Assembly (NCBI RefSeq): GCF_047496725.1
Contig: NC_132975.1
Coordinates: 14,951,501-15,015,500, forward strand
DNA length: 64,000 nucleotides
Origin: Anoplolepis gracilipes
Lineage: Eukaryota > Arthropoda > Insecta > Hymenoptera > Formicidae
Direction: 5' to 3'
Position numbers and translations under genes: made by a program. This document shows, in pieces, positions 26,258-40,040 of this stretch (positions within the stretch are counted from its first letter, which is position 1; every line of letters starts with the position of its first letter). Under the pieces are notes generated by a model. It was not told where the DNA came from and did no database searches. It saw only the letters and a list, made by a program, of their open reading frames with translations.

Positions 26258-29200
26258 TGCACGTTTCACGTTCAAATTTAACGCAAAGTCGAGCAGTTCA
26301 ATATGACTGATATGGACGGCATGAGCTTAATAATCCACGACTGTCACGCGGACGTTTCCAGGTCTGCGGGCATCGTCGACGATTTGCACGAACTGGTGTG
26401 TCCGTCCGACATGCTTTAAAGCGTCCTCGATACTCGATTTCACCGTCGCATCAACAACGATATCGAATGTCGGTATATCGGAGCCCACGTTTGATACCCC
26501 CGTATCGTTTCCGGCAATGCTACTTTCGAATCGAAACATGCACAAATGCAACCGGATTATATATGTAGTGAAAAGAGGAAAAGTGATCCATGTTTTACAT
26601 TTCTCGTCAAATGCGCGCATTTTTCAGGCATGTCGTCTTATTTATATTCCGTGTCCAATTTCAATCGCAATTTTATATGCATATTTCATTTTTTTTTTTT
26701 TTTTTTTTTTTGTTGTTTTTACGATACAGCTCGTAAAAATTTGTCATATGTTCTTTCAAATATATATATCACAAACAGTATATGTATGTATATATAAAAA
26801 AATTCTCTAAGCATGTAATTAAATTTTTTACTGTGACCCTCTAATTACTTTTACTTTTTATAACATCTGGCGTCGCATTCGCGCATCAAATTGGGTTTCG
26901 CAGTAGCTGCAGTTGCGTGACTCTAGCACATTTTTCCTTAAACGGAAACGCTCGTAAGAGAGAAGAGGCTTGTACGTCGTAATTTTGATACTTATATGTA
27001 CGTACATACATGCTGCAATCTGACGGAAATGCACGGGACTTGCTCCATTTATTCAATAATCTTTAAGCTGTAAAACTGTTTGATTATAAAAGAATTCGAG
27101 TGACATTATACAACAGTTTGTGTTGTATCGCTAAATAGCGTTATGAAATTTCAATGATTATTATATGAATATTATTAACGTGTGTATTCTGTACGAAAAT
27201 TTTACACAGCTATTTGTAGTTAATAAAATTTTAGTAATATAACTTTTCAATCAGAGAATTTTCATATATAAAATAAAACGTAAAAATATTATGAGATTAG
27301 GTCTGTCACATATTTTCACGTTTAACAGACAAAATCCAGCACAATTTCACGTTTATAGCGTATTGCGGGAAAAATTTTACAAGTTTTTATAAGCTTTTAT
27401 TCAGTTAAAAAAGGCAAATCTAAAATATTGTGTCAAAATTTAAACTGTTATGATATAAAAAAATATCCATTTAATTTTTTTCTTTTTAATTTCGCATTAT
27501 ATTTTCCATCTATTTTTCTGTCTCTTTATGCTGCATTTTATATCCCCTCCTCGTTGCTAAATATCGTTTCAATCTAGCTTCCTTGTTCTCTTTGGTCGGC
27601 GTATCAAATGATTACATGCATTAATTAGCGCATGGGAGCAACACGCGCAGCATAAATTTGTGCCTAGCGAAATGACATTAAAGAGATATGAAAAGAAGCG
27701 TTATGAAATTCTGCATACATCAATGTATCAAAGTGCAATTCGCTGTTCGTTAAATTTCGATGCGCGATTATGAGTGATAAATTACAAATAAAATAAACAA
27801 GAGTCCCATTCTCAATTGACAGACGTTGAGTTTTTTTTACGGAGTTATTCAAACATAGTAGTCGGACTTAATATTTATTTAGGTCTATCTTGAACGATTT
27901 ATTTCTAAAATGGAGAAAATTCGTGCGAAAAATCCAAAAAAAGACAAAGTGTATTTAATAAATAAACTCGAAATCAATTCTACGGTTATTTATTGTTTAA
28001 ACGATATTTGGCTTTCACGCTAGAATGACTATTGAGATCATGTATGACTATGCAATTGTATTTCTTTTTTATTATCAATTTTATATATAAAATATAAAAA
28101 TATAAATGAATATAACTACGTAAAATGTAAGTAGATAATAAAATATCAATAAAACTTATAAATCGTTAAGATTAATTTTCCATTATAAATTAAAATAAGA
28201 AAAGGAAAATGGAAAATTTATTGCATAGGTCAACCTATAATTTTCAATCTATAAATAGATGGAAAAACTCATAAAAAAATTAAATCCACTAAAAAATGTA
28301 GAAAAATTAAAAAGATTAAGAAAAATGCGACAAGCATGTTTTTAACATTAAAAATTTTTTATTTTCTTCCACGAAACCAATGAATTGTTTAAACTTATTT
28401 TTCTTTCTCTAAGAATCTTTTCATTTATTTAATTTTCATATTTTTGAACTTTTAAAAATGAGAGAAAATTTATTCTCTAGAAAGAAAGAGAGAAATAGAG
28501 AAAAAGAGATAAAAAAAGAGAGATTTAATTCCTCTTATTATTTTTTCATTTTATTTTTGTCCTCTGAAAATCTGAGAGAACATGTACGTGTCGTATTATA
28601 CACGTACTTTAGATCAGGGAATTTCGACGTCAATTATATTTTTCTCTCTCGGCTTTAAAATCATTTAGGTCATGCCTCGACAGAGAAGTTAAAGTACTCA
28701 TGATGACGGGAGTATAGATTGTAAAGCGTTCTTGAATGACTCTTCAGCTCGACTACTCTTGTCCATTCGCTGGACACGCGTGTACGAGATGGGCGTGTAA
28801 AATAAATAGAAAAATGTGGTTTTGACATATTGAAATCGGCTTTGTGTGCAATAAATTCGAGTTGTATTTGACATCTAACGAATATGTCGAAAACACGCCC
28901 TTGATATAATTGTTCCGCATTGAAATTAGATATTTTGCAATAAAATTTTACATTCTCCATGTCCTTAAAATATACTATCGCATCGAACTGTGATTGACAA
29001 TGAATCAAACTTAACAGCGTCAAGTATTTAGACGTAAATTCAAAATTGTGTAAAGTTTAAGAATTCTATTTTAAATGTCATACATTAGTTTGTTATATTT
29101 TTTTATACGATTATTATATTATTTACATGTTTCCATTATATAAAAATAATATATTTAATTATGCCGCATGTATGTTGTCCGGTTATTGATCTAACTAAAA

Positions 29201-29982
29201 CATAAGTATTTATCTTGCATTAACCTTTCCAAGAAGAGACAGACTTTTAATCAAACAGTAAGCCGAATAATCGCGAGCTCAAGTAAATGATTCATTTTTC
29301 ACTCTATGTTTTCCATTAATTTTCTCTGCTTATAACAACCTTGGCATGTCGTAAAACAATATTTTGGTATCTACAATTGTATATGGCTTTTGTTTTCTTT
29401 TTGTAGAATATCGCGAGTAATATAATATAATCCATCTAATATGCTTTCTAATTCTCGCACAGTCATTTCCATAAACATGAATTAACCGCGGTTTAACAGG
29501 CTCCAATTAAAAGAGGAATGAATATCAGCTGAAACCTCAATTAACTTTAACTAATATCTATGGGACACTACAGGTCATAAAGATGAAACTTACAAACTAA
29601 AGAACTAATGATTCGGAAGAGACCAATTTACATGTAAATGCAATGCATATTTTACAACTGTTCGAATAAACTACATTACGTATTCAAAGGTGAAAATTTG
29701 AAATATGGCTGAAATTCCATGAGGGATCTCACGGCAGTCATTCAACGTGAAAAGGCGCGATATAATTACCCGGAAATTATGAGAACGGTCGCGCACCAAG
29801 TAATCGAGAGAATAAAAAAAAAAAAAAAAAACCGAAATTCTCATCTCGCATTATATGTATGTAACAGAGAAACGGTAGGGTGTTCATAGGGCTATTGTTG
29901 AATCGAAATGTCGCTACGGATTCTTTGAAAGCACACGGCGAGATATCACAAAAGAAGTGCAAAAGGTTACGTATATCGAAGG

Positions 29983-30017
<35 letters not shown>

Positions 30018-30849
30018 AGACAGACAAAAAAAATAAAAGAGAGAAATTGATTATATAGTTGCGTCTCTCGATATATACACGCTCTGGTTACTGCGGGCGA
30101 GGATCTTCGTGCACGCTTTTTTCCATAAATATCGATCCAATCCACATTGGACGAGCCGTAAACTCGGCTATTTCGCGAGACGTGTGTGCTTATCTTTCGG
30201 CTCGGCTTCCAAGTTCATTGATCGCGATGAGGGATTTTGAACGGTGTCGAGATGGAAATAAAACTATAATATATATCGAAAAATATGTAGGATGGGAAGA
30301 GAGATAGGGGAAAAAAAGATCACGCGCGAACGGGTTGATCATAAAAGTGATAAATCACGTAGAGCGAGTCGAAATCCTCGCGTGCGCGCATAGGTCATAT
30401 TTAAGTCATATTTAATTATAGCCCGCCAAATATTGCAGACTTGACGAAAAAAAAAAAACATGAATCATCGGAGATTACACGATTCTTATTTTTCTCGAGA
30501 GATTTCGACGAATAAATATAAGGAAAACCGATATTAGTCCAACAGTTTTTCATCTCAAACACCTATCAAGAGGGTGCGCCCGCGATTCACTTCTAGAACA
30601 TCTATTTATAACATTATTCTCGACAGCTCGATTGTTCCGGCAAACGTTAAAAGCCAAATATACAAATGTACACGGCACGCGATGATCAATGATGGACTGG
30701 ACGGTGATACCGATGTGGCGAATCGAGGTCGCGTCGCCTTCTGCTACGTGCTGGGCTTCTTAATTAGCTGTTTTTATCATTAATCAGCCGACGCACGGCG
30801 GTACAAGTGTTACGAGCATGTAGCAGGAGTAGCAGGCAGAAAGTGGTAG

Positions 30850-30912
30850 AGGAAAGGGGAAGGGAAAAAGGGGGAGGGGAAAAGGGGAGGTAGGTTCGAG
30901 AGGGTGAAAAGT
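30850..30912 (+). other. G-run block with G-quadruplex potential
   Basis: Five runs of three to five G separated by short A-rich gaps lie at 30856-30887, inside a purine-only tract. This satisfies the usual four-run G-quadruplex pattern and could also form triplex DNA. It directly flanks the GC-rich patch at 31 kb. Confidence 0.6.
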
Positions 30913-30973
30913 GGGCAGAGACGGGGCGCGCGAGAGAGAAATGCAGTTAGCGGAAGTAAGCAGAATACCGCAC

Positions 30974-31340
30974 CTGATCAATTAAGCTGCTAATCGCACC
31001 GAGATGACTCCTGGTCGCTATCATTCGTCGGAGATTGTCCTCCACTATCTCGCGTACCAGGATTCCGACTGCGTGTCCTGCTCGTCCTCCGGCATCGTCG
31101 TCTCCCGTCTTTCGGCTCGATCTCTTCCCTTTTGAACTCGGACGAGAAACGATCGACGAGTCAGACGCGACAAACCGACCCCGACCTTCCGCCGCGCGGG
31201 TTAAGTTGAGAGAAAGGGTTTGTCCGTCTGTCTTTCTCGAGGGAGGCGGCAGCAACGAGCACGAGTACGAGCGCGGCGACGACGAGCACGCGAGCTTGCG
31301 CGAACCTCGCACCTCGCACGACTAACCGAGGCCTGGAATC
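30974..31340 (-). promoter_or_regulatory. Candidate first exon and promoter of the Syt12-like gene
   Basis: This is the most GC- and CpG-rich stretch of the window. On the minus strand an open frame runs to a plausible donor TGATCAG|GTGCGG at 30974/30973. Joined to the acceptor at 6806 it would meet a stop (TAA) just before the Syt12-like ATG, so it would be a 5'UTR with an upstream ORF. The 24-kb intron this implies is long but not rare in insect neuronal genes. Not proven. Confidence 0.3.
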
Positions 31341-31649
31341 GGGGCTTGTCTGCCACCCTTGCTGGTAAATGCTGAAGAGCGGCGCCACGAGCGAGAAACT
31401 ACCCCCCTTCTAGCCCGTTTCAGGCTACGTGGGGAAGAGGAAACTGCGCCGCGCCGCGCCGGCGATATATCGGGTGGCGCGGAGCACAAAAGTTCTCCAG
31501 GGGGAAGCTCTCTGGTTTAATCGCACGCGAGCATCCTTAAACTCGCCCGAGAGATCTTTGCGCGTTTTCACACGTGGCGCGGCGTATTTAAAAGTAATAT
31601 ACCAACTACGTTGCCAATCAAGTCTCAAGTCTTCACGCTTGCTATTTTA

Positions 31650-34600
31650 AACGCGTGACATTTTCACACGACACTTCTGTCAATAGCGTTTTCTTACGCC
31701 AATAAGCGTCTTCTCTTCCAATGTTCGACAAGTTTCAATGTTCTCTTAATTCTCGGCATTTACTTATTATATTTATTATCGGAGATAGTTAAGGCGTCAA
31801 TAAATGTCAAATGTCAAATGTCAAAATGTGCCGCAAAAAGCAATTTATTAATATCATGAGATAAAATTACACGAGTGAGATTCTCTTATATCACACACGC
31901 AAATAAATGTAATTCTAAAATATATCACAAATTGGAAAATAGTCTTAAAATATCGGAGTCTACCGAAATCTCCAAGAGCACAATTGATCTTTAGTCGGAA
32001 TAAAAAAAATTACGTTATTATATTTGTATGTGTATATATAATTAATTAGTTTTTAGTAATATTTGATTAAAATATTACTAGAATAAAATTAATTTTCTCA
32101 ATAATAAATAAAAATAAAAACTAATGAATTTTTTATCGGAATTACAATGTCAAAAATTCTCTTTAAAATTAATTTAAAAATTATTTCAATATTATTAATA
32201 TATATTTAAAATTACAACTTGATAACCAATTTTCTGCGTATGTATATTTATATGCAGTATATTATTCAAGAATAATTTGTATTTTTTTAAGTATCTTTTG
32301 ATTGCAAGATTTAATTATTGATATAAATTGCAATATATTTCCTCAAATTTTACCTATCTCTTAATATATAACTTATAAATTTAATTAAATTTTTTTTCAT
32401 AAGTTATTCAATTTGCATTTAATTTATTATTCGTATGTTATCCGTACTGTTATCGAAGCGTGTCCATTCTTCATACTACGGATTTCCCTGCCTGTGCGTG
32501 TTCTTTCCCCTCTCAACTCATGGCGATGAAAAGAGTTCATGATTTCTTTTTCTCGTGTCTTTCTTCGTGGAGCAACCACCTGTAACTTCTTCGAGACAAG
32601 CATTTCAAGCTGCACGCATTTCTGTCTTCGTCTAACCACACTCAACTCAATTGTAACTCTATCTTTCACGTCCTTTCACATTCATATAGACTAACAATCT
32701 CGTATATCAAAAAATAAATTTATTTATCCCATAGATTTTTATTTGTCGAATTAATTATTTAAATTAGCGCTAAAAATGATAGACATAAGAATAAGAAATC
32801 ACTGTCTCTCTTTCTCTTTTTTCGTGCAATTGTATTATTACATTATACTATCTGTCATCTGTCAAAATTTATATCATACAGCTTTTACAAACTTTTCAAC
32901 TTCAAAAATTAGACGCAATAATCTTTTTCAATAAATTGTTTAATTAACTATATATAATTTTAATGAATTAAAGTAAACTCAATGCTGTGTATATTGATGA
33001 ACAGATGCAAAAAAGACATTCTTTTTAAACCCCTCAAATTCATGAGAACAGCAAGCTCATTGAAAATGTATAACTACAGATACCTTCAGTCAGGAATATA
33101 AATCTTCCTGTTTTAAATTAGTGAAATAATGTAGGAAACATGTGAGAAAAACACCAGCTGTCGGGGGAATAATTCAACGAAAGATAAATGTATTCTGCGT
33201 TACTCGCCGTTCACAAAATAGAAACTGACGTCTTTATCGACATCTGAGAAAATAGAAAACGCGATAATTTAACGGGAATTGGATAGTGACGTGACACGTA
33301 CACAATAATTGATATATATTGTTCATTTATAATATATAAATATAATCTTTAAAAAGCAAAAAAGATTCGATAAACTTTACTTAATTTACGACTATAATGG
33401 CACGGATGTAAAGTGCAGCCATTAGTAACACAAATTTTTGTACATTTAAAATGTTCATTACTTTAAATTCATAAAATATAATTTTCATGTTGTTTTTTGT
33501 CAAGAAATTTCGATTTGCAATTTAAATACAATCATAGCCATTAAGTTCATTGATATATTCGCGTGACAATAAGTGTAAACAAAATTATCAAAATAAGAAA
33601 TAAAATGAAAAAGATATAAGTAGGTACATTGTTTTTATTGAGAATAAGAATATCTTTTATATATTTCTTACTTTTATATTAGATTTGTCATAAATATATC
33701 AATGATTTCCACTGTAAAGAGACTTACTTGGGAAGAAGAAAATACCAAGTTAATCAAGATAGAAAATCTCATTAGCTATAATATTTTCCATTTAGAAAAT
33801 GTCTGCCAAGATTTTCTTTTTAAAAGCATCAAAACGTTAAACTAAAGCTTATTAGAAAAAAATCAATCTTTTACATCAACTTGATAACTTTATTATGCTT
33901 TATATCGCACATATCAAAACTCTTTCTCTTTTTAAATGGCTTAGATTTAAACTACTTTTATACGTGCCCAAAGTTAGTTACTCTAGAGTTACGAGAAGGA
34001 AATTAAAGAACTAATGTATACATATGTGATAAATGTATATATAATGAGGTATATGTGATTAGCTTTTTCCTCTTCAGTATCACGCTTTTAAGTAGTTAGA
34101 CTTTTAATAATACAAGTTGTATCACAGTTGCATGCAAATGTATGTAAACGAGCCCTTAAATATTCATACAAAAACTTTGACATATATATATATAACAAAG
34201 TTTTATATTTATATTTCGCATGCGTTAAATTTTCGAGTTTATATTGAAGTTTAAAGTTTTGCGCAATATGTATATATCTTTGATCATTTAACCAATCTAA
34301 ATACATGAGATAACATGTAACTGCTGGAATATATTGATGTGGTAGTAAAAATCAAGAGAGAAAGAGGGAGAGCGAGAGAAAGACAGAGATGATGTTATTA
34401 AAATATTATATTTAATTTTATTATTCTGCCTTGTTTGAATAAAAAGAGTTTAACAAAATAAGATAAAAATAACATTTTCCTTCTCACAGCACGTATGTTT
34501 TAAAATATCTCCTATTATTCGAATTTTTCGATTTACAGAACACTGCTTCAAACTGTTAACTTTTCTTTAATCAAAACTTTTCTTGCATTTAAATCAACAT

Positions 34601-35248
34601 TTTATACAAAAATAAAATTTTTTTAATATATCACAGTATTATATATATTTAGCATTACAATATTAAATCAATACAAATAAGAAAAATAGAAGGGAGAAAA
34701 GAGAGAAAGATATAATATAATATTGTCCTTACAAGTTCAAATATGCAACAATATGCAATAATCTCAATATGTTTTATTGCACCAGAAAACACGTACATCG
34801 ATAAGAGAGGGTGGCAAAGTGTGTGGTTGTTGATCGTCACTGATAAGAAGATCTATCAATTGATAAACTGGTTTCTGCGATAAAGCTAAATATCATCCAA
34901 ATACGTGGGTGACCTGACATTTTGCGCTCTGTCATATACCTTATATATGTATATATGTTTCTTATCTTGTTTCCTATAGTTCTCGACTAGCGTTATAGAT
35001 ATATGCTCTGTCACTTTCTTTTCGCTTTATCCAATCTTTCTATGTCAACCTCGACCATCTCTGTCCCGAGCTTGTCTCTGTACGGTCCTTCCTTTTGTGT
35101 CTACTTTATCCCTCTTTCTTTCCTTTGCCGCCTTTTTCTTCCCTCGCACTCCACTATATATATATCTCCTCACACTCTATCTCCCTCTTTTTCTCTCTCC
35201 CACCCTTTATCTCCCCCAAGAGCGTATCTGATGCCCCGCTAGAGAAGT
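31650..35248. other. Non-coding stretch between the candidate divergent promoters
   Basis: AT-rich, with a short triplet of ATGTCAA units near 31804 and a CT-rich tract at 35000-35225 just ahead of the TCAGTC initiator. Nothing else seen. Confidence 0.5.
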
Positions 35249-35357
35249 TCAGTCGTTGACGCGCCGTGAAACCAGCAACAGCATCACACGTGAGCTTATT
35301 AGCAATTGCAAAAAACGAATATAATATTAGAAAATTTTCGGCCTACGTTTCTTACGT
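35249..35357 (+). promoter_or_regulatory. Candidate promoter and untranslated first exon of the right synaptotagmin
   Basis: A perfect arthropod initiator, TCAGTC, lies at 35249-35254. It is followed by a moderately GC-rich stretch and a consensus donor ACGT|GTAAGT at 35357/35358. The predicted 107-nt exon would splice to the acceptor at 44603. No TATA box at -30 and no DPE at +28 were found. A CT-rich tract lies just upstream (35000-35225). Inference from signals only. Confidence 0.4.
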
Positions 35358-37257
35358 GTAAGTCTTAATGCGTTCACCGCAGTTGACGATTAAACAAGCT
35401 TTGAGCTCGCGTTCAGCATAAATAAATTTAACGTTATATCAGAGACAGTGAGGACTGGAATCGATATTTCGTAAATAGTGTTGGAACTTGTAGAAGATAA
35501 ATAATCGGATTACGTTACCAATCCGATTGCATTATCAGTAGGACGGACCATATTGCCGGCGTACTACTGAATGGGCGGACTCTATTGGCCGCTTCTACTG
35601 AAAGTTCGTCTGACTACAAGATCTCCCATTTATCGTCTTCGACGAATTCACCTACGAGTTATCTCTTGCTATTGACTTTCAACATTTCCATAAAAGTAAG
35701 GAAATATTATTACGATATATATTATTACAATAATATCATTAAATTTCCGTATTTCCGTATTTATACATTATTTTAATAATACATTTTTAATTTTAACATT
35801 TTTAATACTTTATATTTTAATTAGAATTTATTTTTCCCTATTAAATATTATAATATAATACAATATTTTATTTTATAACTCTACATACGCTATAATAGAT
35901 TACAAAAATATTTTTTTTTATATAATTTTATTTTATAAAAGTATAAATTATTTAAAAAATTACTTTACATATTAATTTGTAAAGAAAGAAATAAATATCG
36001 TAATTTCTCGTTTCTTTAAACCATATAATAGTCATGCAAGCTAATAATGTAGTTAAATCGATTGTTGCCAATTGAAAGGTCAGATAATTGGAAGATACGA
36101 GATTTCGATAACGCGATCCTATCGTGAAAATTTTTGCGACTATAGATACCGTTATCTGTTTATCAAATGTTCAATGTAAAATGTAAAATGATCGTTTACA
36201 GGAGATGTGAAATCAAGCGAATCATACAATTCTACAATATTATATTTCTACAATTATAGGAGAATCATACAAAGTTGTTTTTTTTTCTTTTAGAATAATC
36301 TGGTCCACGTGTCTAACTTGTCAAATATAACATTCATATAATATTAATTAATTACATTTTATAAAAAAAAAAGCATGTATTAATTTATATTTCTAAAATG
36401 TTTTCATAAAATTGTGCAGTTAAACTTGTGATTATTTTAATATTATTAGTGTTAATATTTTTTAAAAATCACTATTATTTATTATTTTATTTTTTTATAC
36501 TTTATAATAAAAATAGAATAGATTTTGTGCAAAAAATATTTTGCATTAATCAAAATGCATCCAAAATTATCACAATGTATTGTTATTAATATTATGTTTA
36601 ATTTTATCCTAAAAATTATATTTTTGTTGAAAAGCTCATAGATAATAACGACATGATAAATCAGCGTTATGACAACATTAGCATTATAAAGAAAATTATA
36701 ATCCTTCATTTTGCACAAAAAAAATTATGTGAAAAATATTCATTTGTGAGATTTCACAAGAGAGTCGTAAACAGAGAACGTTAGAATTGTTACAATGACA
36801 TATCGCGAAGTGACTGTTAGCTACACAAGCTGTTTATCCCTTTGACCAGACAGAAAAATAAAAAGACAATCGCTTTCCCAAAGGATCCCAAAGTATTATA
36901 TTTTCAATTTATCTACGATTTGTAAATGATATATGATATATCAAAAAATTGCATATTCGACATTTCTAAAATTAATTGTACGAATACCAAGATCCAAAAA
37001 ATCGGGATGTTTAAATAGTGTATAAAAAATAAAATTTTTTACGTTTAGAGAGATAAAAAAATTATAAATTTAATAACTTGTAATACTTTATATACAAAGA
37101 GTTGTAAGTATAAATCTGTGAAAACACAAGATGCATAAACAATGCATTGTCCGATGCAAGACATTGAGTCAAGAATAAATTGAAAAGAAGTAATTTTCTT
37201 CTCATCTCCGTTGACAACTGAGATTAATTAGATAAAAAAAAATGAACATTTGCAAAG

Positions 37258-37261
<4 letters not shown>

Positions 37262-37340
<79 letters not shown>
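37262..37340. repeat. (AG)n microsatellite, about 75 bp
   Basis: About 34 AG units followed by an interrupted AAAGAGAGAG end. Purine-only strand, a possible GAGA-factor or triplex site. Confidence 0.92.
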
Positions 37341-37341
<1 letters not shown>

Positions 37342-38035
37342 ACTCCATATAACCGTGAACTCCATATAATTTTTAAAGAAATGTAAGATAAAGATGTAAA
37401 TTACTGTACACTACATGTACATATATCAACAAATTCTTGTACATACAATAATTTTTGCAAATACATAAAGCGTTACGATTAATGAATATTCGCAGAATCA
37501 ACATGACAATACAATCCTATATACTTGGATTTTTTTGTACCTTCACTTTAATATTTAACTAGGAAATATCCGGGGATACATGTACCAAATGCACGCATTG
37601 TGGCATTGAGACACGATGCCATTGTACAATATGAAACGCGCGGATACAATACCTGCGTCACATTGCGCGATAAAATCCTACGTACAAGATTATGACTTTA
37701 AGACACGTACGTTGTTATTTTTTATCGCGTTGATAATTTTTTAATAAAAATCTCTCTAAAAAGATTATATTTTATAACAACTTGCATTTCTTTCTAAAGA
37801 AAATAATATCATTTATTTTTATTATTTGTAACAATTATATTTTCGCTAAACAAAATATTTAAGGAAGAATTAGACGAATCAACTACGTCAAAAATTAATA
37901 AATCTAATACATTTCGAGATTCACGATTTTAACATTGCGCAAAGCACTTTTAGTTGTTTAAAATTAATAATTAATTTGTAAATTATAATAAAGATACGTT
38001 CTGTAGAATATACAGTAGGCACTCAAATCTTGTAA

Positions 38036-38280
38036 AAAAAATTCCCTGATAATTCCCTGATTTTTCAGGTATTTTTATTCAAAATTCCAAAAGAATAATT
38101 TCAAGGTTTTTTAATACAATTTTCTTTAAAATATTATTTATAAAAAAACATAGTCTTTTAAATTTCAAACTCTAGATTTGTAAATGTATTAAAACTGATT
38201 TAAGTATTTTTTACTAGATTTTAAGCATTTGAGAATTTCACAATAGTTCTATAAAAAGCTATATGCGTAAAAATAATTCG
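38036..38280 (-). repeat. Interspersed repeat family 3, inverted copy
   Basis: The reverse complement of this stretch carries TAGAACTATT, TTAAAATCTAGTAAAAAAT and repeated TCAGGGAATT motifs that recur in order at 38.6 and 40.0 kb. It is AT-rich and diverged with no coding potential, and is probably a decayed DNA-transposon relic. Confidence 0.45.
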
Positions 38281-38613
38281 AATATTTATTAAATAAATTA
38301 AATTATCCAAGATGTTAAACGTACAAGTATCGAGATGATACGCTGGTCATATTTCGATTGTTCTACTTTAAATGAAATTTCGTTATATTATTCGTGTTAT
38401 TTTTTTTGTGTTCTATACAATCATACTTTTTGAACAGACTTCTTAAGTATAAGTAAAAATTATTAAAATATTTATTAAACAAATTAGATCGAGACACCAT
38501 ATGAATATCATTTAAAGCCAAGAATTACATATCAAAATACGACCAACATTTTTAATACTTATACGTTCATTCAGCGTATAATTTCGGGCCATCTAATTTG
38601 TATATAATATTAA

Positions 38614-38850
38614 TATTCTAATAATTTTTACACATAGAACTATTATAGCACTTTCAAGCGCTTAAAATCTGATAAAAATGTTTAAAAAAATCATCAAAGG
38701 ACAAAGTGAAAGACAACTAATTTGGCGTCTTTTTTTCGGAGAAGTCCTTTTTAATGGAAGGCACTATTTGTTTAATCTCTATCAAGAATTCTAGAAGTAT
38801 TAAAAATAAAATTAAAACTTTCAATAATTAATGAATTTCCACGAGATGAG
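38614..38850 (+). repeat. Interspersed repeat family 3, direct copy
   Basis: Begins TTCTAATAATTTTTACACAT and parallels 40041-40285 through TAGAACTATTA, TTTAATCTCTATCAAGAA and a TTTCCACGAG end. It lies in inverted orientation to the copy at 38036-38280. Confidence 0.5.
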
Positions 38851-40040
38851 AGATGCCAGCTTCACACACATCCAAATTAAATTGCACAAAATATACTGTG
38901 CGATAATCGTAATGAAAAAAGATAGTTCCGCGAATAATACGTAATAAATTACTTCATATGTAATAAATTATCTGATTGTTTCTACAAAGTCCGATGCTAT
39001 TCCAAGCTTGCTCATCTTCTTCTAATTCTTTGTTGCTTCTTCAAAAGCACTCACAAAATATTCGTACGATTTTGCACGGCACTTCCGACACTCGTTTACA
39101 CGCGATATTTACTTTCCCTTCTTCCAATCCAAATTATTATTTTTTGACAAACCCGCAATTGTTAGACACGTCCCTTGATACTTTGCGGGTATCCGTCAAA
39201 ACTCGGATACTCCTCGAAATAATAACAAAAACTCGCGACGTTCGTCGGTCAAGCAAATAACCATAGAAATACGTGCAAAAGTAACGGCGTATGCAAATGT
39301 ACGCGATATTTAGCCAAAATTTTCATTAACGTAAATGACGACGCAAAGCAACTACTCGACTCAGCTGTCATTGTCAATTCGGTTCCGTGGACACTGTGCG
39401 ACTGCGACTGTGCTGCGCATATAGCAAAGCTGAGCTGACCCCTGTAACGGAAGCGTGAATGGGATGACTCCCGTGCCTGGTGTCACGTGCACTGTAATGC
39501 GTGCGCGGTAGACACGACCATGTGCGTGTAGCTGTGTGCGCTGTCAACCAGTTTCGAGAATGATCGCGATGTGTGTTAAATACGTTTCGTATTATTTCTC
39601 TGTATTTTTTCTTTCGCGCAATAATATAATAGTAATTTTTCTCTACACAAAGAAAATATGATAATAAAAATTAAAATATATAATATTTGTAATCGTGGAA
39701 TATATTAACATATATGTATATACAAGAAATCATGATATTTTTATTTATTTAATAATATTATATATACGAGTATTATATTTTACGAATATTGCAATTAGTC
39801 AAATATTTTAATGCATAAACAAAATGCATCTTTATTGCCATTAATGCCTTTACATATGAATTTATACATATATCGGAACACGTATATTTACCATAATATA
39901 TAAATGTATTGATACGTTCATAATTTCATTTTTAAATGTATTAATGACGTCTTCTGTACATATGCAATTAATTTATTATAAACGAAAGGAGATACAAGCC
40001 TTTCACTTGTATGTCCGACATCTTGGACAATTTAATTAAT

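Larger units (their letters stand above)
18558..30849. other. Long non-coding block between the two genes
   Basis: Twelve kilobases with no assembled exon. Apart from the listed microsatellites it alternates between AT-rich filler and islands of ordinary complexity (18.6-19.0, 19.35-19.7, 20.75-21.2, 22.2-22.55, 22.9-23.15, 23.75-24.3, 26.27-26.53 kb) with frames under 110 codons. I recognise no protein family in them. Confidence 0.5.

Noticed and set aside
26327..26620. 97-codon minus-strand frame (contains PTFDIVVDATVKSSIEDALK)
   Set aside because: Composition looks protein-like, but I recognise no family and see no splice sites; treated as a complex intronic island, possibly an old pseudogene.
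30947..31312. 121-codon minus-strand frame in the GC-rich island
   Set aside because: No early ATG, Arg/Ser-rich composition typical of GC-rich DNA, and a stop before the Syt12-like start if spliced there. Kept only as a possible 5'UTR.
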